From the NCBI GenBank assembly GCA_011799875.1, contig CM022301.1:325332929-325396928 (forward strand): a DNA stretch of 64,000 nt, given 5' to 3'. Below, in pieces: positions 56,281 to 64,000 of the stretch. The notes under the pieces were generated by a model. It saw only the letters and a list, made by a program, of their open reading frames with translations. It had not been told where the DNA came from and ran no database searches. The DNA comes from Thinopyrum elongatum. Taxonomy: Eukaryota > Streptophyta > Magnoliopsida > Poales > Poaceae. Made by a program: the position numbers and the translations under genes. How positions within the stretch are numbered: the stretch's first letter is position 1; each line of letters opens with the position of its first letter.

Positions 56281-59200
56281 TTACTGCACGTTTGCGAAGT
56301 CTAGGATATTTAGCTCACATCGTAACGCACAAAATCTTTTCTCATCGAGAGGCTTGGTGAAAATATCTGCAAGATTGTCTTCGGTCTTGACATGATTGAT
56401 AACAATATCCTCTCGAGAAACATGATCGCGAATAAAATGATGTCGGATGGCAATGTGCTTCGTGCGAGAATGCTGCACAGGATTGTGTGCAATTTTGATG
56501 GCACTCTCATTATCACAATACAGAGGAATATGCTTAACCTTGATGCCATAATCTTTCAATATCTGCTTCATCCACAATAACTGAGTGCAACAAGTGCCAG
56601 CAGCAATATATTCGGCCTCAGCCGTGGAGAGAGATACACAATTCTGCTTCCTTGATGACCAACAGACCAATGATCTACCGAGGAAATGACATGTCCCTGA
56701 AGTAGATTTCCTATCAACCAAGTCACCATCCCAATCAGAGTCTGAATATCCAACAAGATCAAGCTGTGCTCCCTTAGGATACCATAAACCTAAGGTGGGG
56801 GTGTGAGCCAAATATCTCAGAATGCGCTTGACCGCTTGGTGATGCGATTCTTTTGGTGCAGCTTGATAGTGGGCACACATGCAAACACTCAACATAATGT
56901 CAGGTCTGGATGCACATAGATAAAGAAGAGATCCAATCATCGAACGATAAGCTTTCTGATCATAATCCTTACCATACACATCTGCATCCAGCTTATCATT
57001 CATGGGCATAGGAGTTTTATAGCCCTTCATTTTGGAATCTTGCATTTGGAACTTCTTCAGGCACTCTTTCAGATATTTTTCCTGAGAGATGAAAATGCCA
57101 TTTGCTTGTTGACGAATTTGCAGTCCGAGAAAGAACTTGAGTTCACCCATCATGGACATTTGATATTTATCGGACATCATTTTCCCGAACTCTAAGCTGC
57201 AAGCATTGTTAGTACAGCCGAAGATAATATCATCCACATAGATTTGACAAATGAATAAATCATTGTCAACAGCACGAGTGAAAAGTGTGGGATTAGTGGA
57301 TCCTGGCTTGAACCCTTTATCGAGCAGAAACTTCTTCAGAGTGTCATACCAAGCTCGAGGGGCTTGCTTTAGCCCATATAGAGCTTTCTTCAACCTGAAA
57401 ACTTTGTTAGGAAACTCAGGATGTTCAAAGCCAGGTGGCTGTCTAACATAAACTTCCTCATCAATTTCACCATTAAGGAAGGCACTTTTCACATCCATTT
57501 GATAAAGCAAGATATTATTGTGGTTTGCATAAGCGAGAAGAATACGAATTGCCTCAAGGCGTCCAACAGGAGCATATGTTTCACCAAAATCAATACCTTC
57601 TACCTGTGTGTACCCTTGAGCAACAAGTCGTGCTTTGTTTCTCACCACGATGCCATTCTAATCTTGCTTATTGCGGAAAATCCATTTTGTGCCAATGATA
57701 TTGTGCTTCTTGGGATTCGGTTTGTCAACCAATTCCCACACATCATTTAATTCGAATTGCACCAACTCCTCTTGCATGGCATTCATCCAATCTGGATCAT
57801 TCATGGCTTCCTCATACTTGGTAGGTTCTGCCAATGAAACAAAGGAGAAACTACCACAGTAGTTAGCTAAACGAGTGCGTGAGCGAGTTGTGGGTCGATA
57901 ACCTGGATTCTCAATTTCATCAAGAATTAGTGAAGGATCAACTCGATTTGCCACACGAGGATGAGCATTTTCTTCGTGATGATCGTTGTCATTTTCATCA
58001 GCATCAGTATTTGTATCATCATTCCCTTCAGGGTTGCCATTTTGATCGGCATTTGAATTTTGATTGCCATTTCCATTCGGAGGAGCATTTGCTTCGGCAG
58101 TGGCTTGATGAGTTCTGCTTCGAGTCATAGGAGCATCATCATCAGAGGACTCAAGTGCATTTCCTTCAATAGGCTTGACGCTCCCAATGGCCATTTGCTG
58201 AATAGCATCCGATATCAATGGTTCATCTATCACATTTGGTAGGTGCTCCTTTTGGGAGCCACTAGATTCATCAAACCGCACATTTACCATTTCCATAACT
58301 TTCATGTGGTGAGAGTTATAAACACGATATGTGTGCGAGTTTGAGCCATAACCAAGAAGAAAACCTTCATGTGCCTTGGGTGCAAACTTGGAAGAATGAT
58401 TCATATCAAGAATGTAACAAGGTGCACCGAAAACACGCAGATAAGAAAAATTTGGTTTCTTGCCAGTGATAAGCTCTTATGAAGTTTTCTTAAGGAACTT
58501 GTGAAGATAAACACGATTGATAACATGACAAGCAGTGTTAATAGCATCAGCCCAGAAATGAATGGGAGTTTCATACTCACTGAGCATTGTTCTCGCCATT
58601 TCAATGACAGTTTTGTTCTTTCGTTCAACAACTCCATTTTGTTGGGGAGTGTACGCAGCAGAGAACTCATGAGTAATACCATGTTCATCGAGAAATTCAG
58701 CAATACGAGTGTTTTTGAACTCAGTTCCATTCTCACTTCTGACATGCTTAATTCACACATCATATTCATTCTGGGCCTTCTTAGAGAAGCTTTTGAAGAT
58801 ATCTTGAGTACATGTCTTGTCTTCGAGAAAGAATACCCAAGAGTATCGAGAGAAATCATCAACAATAACCAGACCATAATGGCTGCCACCGAAGCTTGCA
58901 TAATTTTGAGGACCGAATAAATCCATATGAAGAATTTCCAGTGGTCTTGTTGTGGTCATAACTTTGGATGAATGATGCTTCTTAGCCAATTTACCAGCCT
59001 CACAAGCAGCACAGAGGTGATTCTTGTCGAATTTTACATCAGGAATGCCGCGAAGATGGTTTTTCTTCACCAGGTTCTGCAAATTTCTCATACCTGCATG
59101 ACCAAGTCTTCGGTGCCACAGCCAACCTTTGGTTGCTTTTGTAAGCAAACAGGTTTGGACTGAGGGACCCTTAGAGAAATCCACAATATACAGATCACCC

Positions 59201-59560
59201 TTTCTAATTCCCTCAAAGACGAAGGAATTATCAGAGACCATGAAGACAATGCATTTGGATATAGAGAATAAGACTAGCATGCCTAAATCACATAGCTTGC
59301 CAACTGACATAAGATTGAATCTGAGAGATTGAACAAGTAACACATCATCAATGGACGTATCTTTCGATATGGCAATTTTACCTAGCCCAATTACCTTTCC
59401 TTTGTTGTTGTCGCCAAAAGTGATATACTTCAGAGGAGAAACAGTTAAGTTGGGGTCGACAAACAACGACTTGTCTCCGGTCATATGACTAGTGCATCCA
59501 CTGTCCACAATCCATTTAGTGCACCCGAAGACATAGTCCTGTAGAAGAATTAGGCTTTCT
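56281..59560 (-). pseudogene. Pol of element F: protease, integrase, RT and RNase H
   Basis: A single frame (59560 to 56281) holds all four enzymes, broken by three stops: TGA 58753-58755, a TAA near 58479 and TAG 57658-57660. Protease: WIVDSGCTSHMTG. Integrase: GAG-pre-integrase zinc region (WHRRLGH..HLCAACEAGK), first Asp in LHMDLFGP, second site RSENGTEFKN, where Glu replaces the usual Asp, and the Glu in QQNGVVERKN. RT-RNase H (455 codons, intact): [37 protein letters not shown], the catalytic YVDDIIFG, then RNase H with [10 protein letters not shown] and [10 protein letters not shown]. Together these process gag, copy RNA into DNA and insert it. The intact RT beside a damaged integrase suggests recent inactivation. 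Confidence 0.88.
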
Positions 59561-61967
59561 TAACCACCCACATCTTTGCAGGTGGCTTCGAAATAATTGA
59601 ATGAGCAGGATATGATTTCTTTCGATAAGCATAGTTGTTACTCGATGAGGTGCGAGTATAATTGAAAGAGTAAGCATTGAAATTCTTTATAGACGAATGA
59701 GCATAGTGATTGTATGCAGTATGAATATACTCATTCTGTCGAATTATTTGTGTCTGCATGGTCAGTCGAGCAGAAACAGGCAAAGCATCAATAGTTTTCT
59801 TAGGCACCCAAATAGCTTTTTTTGGGGAGCCATTTCTGCTGTTAGGTCCAACATAGTGAGCCACAGTCTCACCATGTTGATTCTTGAACAACTTATAATT
59901 GTCCAAGGAATCCTCATCAGGATATTCAGGAATAGGAGAGTTGTATCCCGAAAGTAATGCTAGATCGAGCATTTTGCTCTTTGCAGGGACCCACACAGTT
60001 TGAGGATATTGATGTGGTTCCCAGTAAGAACCATCTTCATTCAGTTTCCTTTCGAAACCGATGCCTTCCTTTCTGGGATTTTTGTGAAGAATAGATTTCT
60101 TCAGAACATCACAAAGGGTTTGGTGTCCTTTGAGAGATTTGAACATTCCTGTCTGAAGAAGATCCTTCAACCTAGCATTTTCATCAGAAACAGAACCACT
60201 TTCCTCAATCGAGGGGTTAGCATTCACAAATGATTCAGCATTTGATTCTGCATTGGTTCGTTCAAGTCATTTTAGACACAGTGGCTCAAACACCTCAGGT
60301 TTATCCTTGAGTTGTTGGGTGAGAAGAGAATTTTCTCTGATCAAATCCTCATGAGCCTCTCTCAGCACCTCGAGTTCCTGTTTCCTTTTCAGGTAATCGT
60401 AGGTCAATCTTTCGTGGTCTGCTAAGAGAAAATCATGACGAGTTGAGAGTTCATCCATTCATGACTTGAGAGTGGAACACTCTTCGGTCAACGACTGATT
60501 TTTCTCCATCTCCTCAACCAAAAACCCTTCAAATTTTCTGAGGGTTTTCTCAATTTTCTCGAGAGAGTTTTGTTGTATGTTGGCTATTTTGATCAACTTA
60601 GCATGGTCATCCTCATCAGAAGAATATTGATCACTAGAGTGAACCTTGTGATGTTTGGAGGATACCTTTTCTTTCGAAGCTTTGGCCATGAAGCAGTAGG
60701 CAAGAGATTCATCATCGCTTGACGGATTCCCGAAGAAGTTTGTCGTGGCAGAGGAGGCACATGCTATGCCAGCCATGCCTGAGTCGGAATCCTCATCGGA
60801 TTCATCAGCTTCTTCGAAGGCAGATGATTCTTCTTCTTCAGAATCCATCTCTTTGCCGATGTATGCCTTGGCCTTGCGAGAAGTATTCTTGCGGTTGGAG
60901 GAGGACTTGGAGGGGTTCCTTGATGAAGATCTTGATGAAGATTTTGAAGTGGAGTTGTCCTTCTTCTTGAAGAATTTCTTCGTTTTCTTTTCTTCATCGG
61001 AATCATAGTTCTTGCTCTTGCTTTTGCTTCGATAGTTGCCCGAATCCTATCTCCCACTAGCACGGATTTCAGCTTCCCAGAGAGGGCAGTCCGAAATGAA
61101 GTGTCCAGGCTTTTTGCACTTGAAATAGGTGTATTCTCTAGCAGGTTTTGATGAAGATTTTGAACCCCCAGAGTTGCTTGAACTTCCTTTCTAGAACTAG
61201 CTCTTCTTGTGAAAGCGTTGGAATCTTTTCGTGATCATTGTGAGGTCCTTACTGAGTCTTTCTAGATCATCAGAATCTTCTTCAGCATTTCCATCGGAAG
61301 AGGAATCAGCCACAGCCTTGAGAGCATGATTTTTGCGTAAACTTGAGCCATACAGATCTCTTTTCTCTTCTTCCTGTTCCTTGTGAGTGTTCAGTCTCTC
61401 CATGATATTAGCAGAGTTAAGGTGCTTAAAGTCAGGTCGTTCACGAATCATTAGAACTAGTGTGTCGAAAGAACTGTCAAGAGATCGAAGCAGTTTCTTC
61501 ACGACTTCATGGTCAGTGATGTCTTTGGCGCCGAGACCTTGAAGTTCATTTGCAATATCACTCAGGCGATCGAAGGTTTGTTGGCAGCTTTCATTTCCAA
61601 TGCGCTTGAAGCGATTGAACTTGGCTTGAAGAGTATCAATTCTAGCTTCATTCTGGGTTGAAACTCCTTCATTGATCTTTTCGAGGACGTCCCACAATTC
61701 CTTCACAGTTTCACACTGGCGGTAGCGAAGAGATTTTACCCGATTGAGATGGCCACCAATTTCATCTTTGGCCTGAGCATCCAGCTGAATGAGCTTCTTC
61801 TCTTCATCGGAAGGGGATTGAGGTACAGCAATGTTGAGTCTGAATTGCACCACATATCATCATCTATTTCTTAGAGACGGATCTTCATCTTCTCCTTCCA
61901 GAAGGGGTAGTCCGTCCCATCGAATATGGGAATCTTGAGATGCGACTTGTAGTTCACTGAAGACATA
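59550..61967 (-). pseudogene. Gag of element F, large Sirevirus type
   Basis: Gag starts at ATG 61967 (MSSVNYKSHLKIPIFDGTDY, FWKEKMKIRL), where a TAA follows and a frameshift near 61860 leads into the main frame. That frame runs from 61853 to TAA 59550-59552 with internal stops near 61197, 61051, 60459 and 60267. The UBN2-type core (IQLDAQAKDEIGGHL; LQAKFNRFKRIGNESCQQTF) is followed by a zinc knuckle YFKCKKPGHFISDC, whose first Cys is Tyr. Then come Ser/Lys-rich and acidic segments, a coiled coil (HERLTYDYLKRKQELEVLRE) and a C-terminal region with WVPAKSKMLDLALLSGYN. It would package RNA. The gag stop overlaps the start of the pol frame. Confidence 0.85.
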
Positions 61968-62013
61968 CTTAAACTCCAAAGTCGTTAGACTAAAATGAGT
62001 AGAGTCAAGGAGT

Positions 62014-62030
62014 ACCTTGCTCTGATACCA
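62014..62030 (-). promoter_or_regulatory. Primer-binding site of element F (initiator Met-tRNA)
   Basis: The minus strand reads TGGTATCAGAGCAAGG two bases inside the 5' LTR. It is complementary to the 3' end of plant initiator tRNA-Met, the usual primer of Copia elements. Confidence 0.93.
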
Positions 62031-62032
62031 AT

Positions 62033-63329
62033 TGTAGGAACGAAGTATGTCTACCAGAGAGGGGTGAATGGGAGTTTTAAATTTTCTTCGGAAAGCTTAA
62101 ATCTCTCAGAACCCAGCAGCGCAATGAAAGAAAAGTAAACTACAGTGAACTAGAACAGAGCAACGAAAGAGAACTAAGACATGCATCGAAGTAAATCATA
62201 CGAATGAAAGTGCATCGAAGGTAATCATGAGTGACAGAGATAACCGAAGATGCTCGATGGCGACAAAGAATTTGTTCGACCAGTTCGTCCTTCTGCACAA
62301 GGACTACGTCTGGTTGGAGGGGTTGTGACTTAACACGGAAGATAAACTCTCTTCACCCTATTCTCCTCGACAATCGATTCGTCAACCGATGCCGATCACT
62401 CGTGGTAGATACTTGAAGGTGATCTCCAAAACTTTATAGACTTTTTCTTCGAGAACCACAATCACTCTTGGCCTCTGAAGAAATTGACACCTGACCGTCT
62501 AGAGAGTTTGCATCTCTCAAGAGTAATAGGCGGAGCGTACTAAACTTAGATTCCAGTGATGCTAAACCACTATCTAATTCTTCGGCTCTAGGGTTTTTCT
62601 CTCAGTGGATTTTAAACTCAAATCACTCAGAGAGTGGGTTGCTCAACAATATTCTCAGAATCAAACGGAGCAACCACCAGACAAAGCCGGCACGGGGTGG
62701 CTATTTATAGCCGTAGCCTTCCCAGACGGGAAATGACCATTTTGGACATGAGGTCCAGCCAATGGCCAACCGACACATTCACAATGGTCGGATTTTGGAG
62801 CAATGGTAACATTACTTGAGGAACAAGTAATGCTAACTCCTCGATCCAAGTCAAATCTCTCGCAGCGAAGAAGATCACAGTCTCTTGCTGGCAAGTATTT
62901 GCTCGGATCACAAAGAGATTTCTCTCACATGTTTCATAGGATTTGGGTTTAGCATCAGAGAATCAAAGCGTCGAATGCTACACCCCTCTTAATTGTGCGG
63001 TGGTCCTATGACTCAATGAAAGAAGAAGAATAACGAAACAAATGCTACATCTTCACTTCGTCTTCATTCTTCCTCGAACGCAGTCATATTCTTCGAACAG
63101 ACACCTAACCAATTGCTTGAGCTTCAGCAATTTTTAGGGGTCACTCTTGTTAGCTTTATCTTCAGTGATAACCTTCGCTGCCACACAGGGAGATTATCTT
63201 CTTCGTTTGCATCGAACTCCTTGATACTTCAGGGACCTGTTACTCTGTGTGCACTAGCAAACACAAAAGTTCCATACTATTTTATGTCAACAAACTCCAA
63301 AACATAAGGGGACTATCATTGCACCAACA
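62033..63329 (-). repeat. 5' LTR of element F
   Basis: 1,297 bp, TGTAGGAACG..GCACCAACA on the plus strand. It carries the TATA box CTATAAATAG at 62701-62710 on the minus strand, from which the element transcript would start. Confidence 0.93.
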
Positions 63330-63334
63330 AATAC

Positions 63335-64000
63335 TGGAGCAAATAACTAACAGAGGAGGCCCACCAGGTGGGCACAACCCACCTGGGCGCGCCAGGCCCC
63401 CCAGGCGCGCCCTGGTGGGTTGTGCCCTCCTCGGCCCACCTCTGATGCCCATCTTTTGGTATATAGGTCATTTTGACCTAGAAAAAATCAGGAGGGGACT
63501 TTCGGGAGGAAGCGCCACCGTCTCGAGGTGGAACTTGGGCAGGAGCACTTTTGCCCTCCGGTGGAGCGATTCCGCCGGGGGAACTTCCCTCCCGAGGAGG
63601 AAATCATCGCCATCGTCATCACCAACAACTCTCCCATCTTTGGGAGGGCAATCTCCATCAACATCTTCAATAGCACCATCTCCTCTCAAACCCTAGTTCA
63701 TCTCTTATGTTCAATCTTTGTACTGGAACCTCAGATTGGTACTTGTGGATGACTAGTAGTGTTGATTACATCTTGTAGTTGATTACTATATGGTTTATTT
63801 GGTGGAAGATTATATGTTCAGATCCATTATGCTATTTAATACCCCTCTGATCTTGATGATATGTATGTTGTGATTCCCTTAGTGGTGTCATGTGAACGTC
63901 GACTACATGGCCCTTCACCATACTTGGGCCTAAGTGAATGCATTATGGAGTAGTTATTAGATGATGGGTTGCTAGAGTGACAGAAGCTTAAACCCTAGTT
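63335..64000 (+). repeat. Element G LTR, second part (continues past the window)
   Basis: The sequence resumes at TGGAGCAAATAAC. It contains the GC-rich inverted segment CACCTGGGCGCGCC/GGCGCGCC (63380-63425), a TATA-like GGTATATAGG at about 63458-63467 and leader-like DNA. Neither the LTR end nor its internal region is reached, so it is unclear whether G is a full element or a solo LTR. Confidence 0.75.

Larger units (their letters stand above)
49693..63329 (-). mobile_element. Element F: complete Sirevirus-like Copia element, 13.6 kb
   Basis: The element is flanked by 5-bp duplications AATAC (49688-49692, 63330-63334). On the minus strand the order is 5' LTR, Met-tRNA primer site, large gag, protease, integrase, RT, RNase H, a spacer with promoter features, an extra ORF region, a polypurine tract and the 3' LTR. 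Copia order (integrase before RT), gag of about 800 codons and an extra ORF after pol fit the Sirevirus lineage, to which the Triticeae family Maximus belongs. I do not prove membership. About 40 differences were counted by eye over the first ~735 bp of the LTRs. With the often-used grass rate of 1.3e-8 per site per year that is roughly two million years. Confidence 0.93.

Noticed and set aside
58401..58901. Minus-strand 166-codon frame rich in Leu/Met/Ser
   Set aside because: It overlaps the integrase frame of element F, which contains conserved motifs; this frame has none.
1..64000. CRISPR arrays, bacterial operons, ribosome binding sites
   Set aside because: The sequence is a plant nuclear genome; regular repeats seen are transposon or satellite repeats.
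1..64000. tRNA or rRNA genes
   Set aside because: No cloverleaf-like sequence or rRNA motif was recognised by eye. Short tRNA-complementary sites are retrotransposon primer sites.

Overview
The window is nuclear DNA from a grass, almost certainly a member of the Triticeae (wheat, rye, barley or Aegilops). The basis is composition: about 85 percent is transposable elements of types that dominate those genomes. These include several LTRs opening TGATACGTCTCC, tRNA-primed Gypsy elements of the Athila/Tat kind, a Sirevirus-like Copia element, a Stowaway MITE and CACTA-like ends. Two plant-type genes with GT..AG introns are also present. I could not run any database search, so family names stay at lineage level. 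All splice sites, TSDs and LTR borders were read by eye.

Region 1 (1-14.7 kb) is the least TE-rich part. It holds a broken minus-strand gene with peptide repeats next to a CACTA-like terminus (about 1.04-1.75 kb) and palindromic CACACGGT repeats (2.06-2.19 and 11.07-11.15 kb). A roughly 332-bp tandem repeat is split by a truncated minus-strand Gypsy element (element I, 2.79-8.14 kb). A small two-exon zinc-finger gene (9.59-10.66 kb), a Stowaway MITE (10.84-11.07 kb) and a multi-exon F-box pseudogene with an upstream B3-like domain (11.5-14.4 kb) follow.

Region 2 (14.7-21.2 kb) contains a truncated Gypsy element D (LTR, gag-protease, RT remnant; minus strand). Next come the stranded last exon of a lost gene, a GGCC-rich CACTA-like element and a Copia LTR fragment.

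Region 3 (21.2-44.9 kb) is one old, non-autonomous, Athila-like element A (plus strand) that was hit repeatedly. Element C (22,307-29,653, TSD ATTCT) sits in its gag. Element B, same family and opposite orientation, sits at 30.09-39.66 kb (TSD AAGCC) and itself carries a solo LTR H (30,713-32,365, TSD CTTGT). A and B are close enough to act as each other's empty-site control: B shows the uninterrupted sequence for C, and A shows it for H.

Region 4 (44.9-64.0 kb) is a second nest. A degenerate LINE is interrupted by Gypsy element E, E by element G only 55 bp past its LTR, and G by a complete 13.6-kb Copia element F (49,693-63,329, TSD AATAC). F has both LTRs, a Met-tRNA primer site, a polypurine tract, a large gag, protease-integrase-RT-RNase H and a long extra ORF region downstream of pol. 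That extra region is preceded by a TATA box, a leader and a candidate intron.

No element looks fully functional. C and F are the youngest by LTR similarity (about 5 percent divergence by hand count). The most unusual structures are the promoter-plus-intron upstream of the extra ORF in F, the long spliced antisense gene inside C, and the B3-like/F-box gene fusion.
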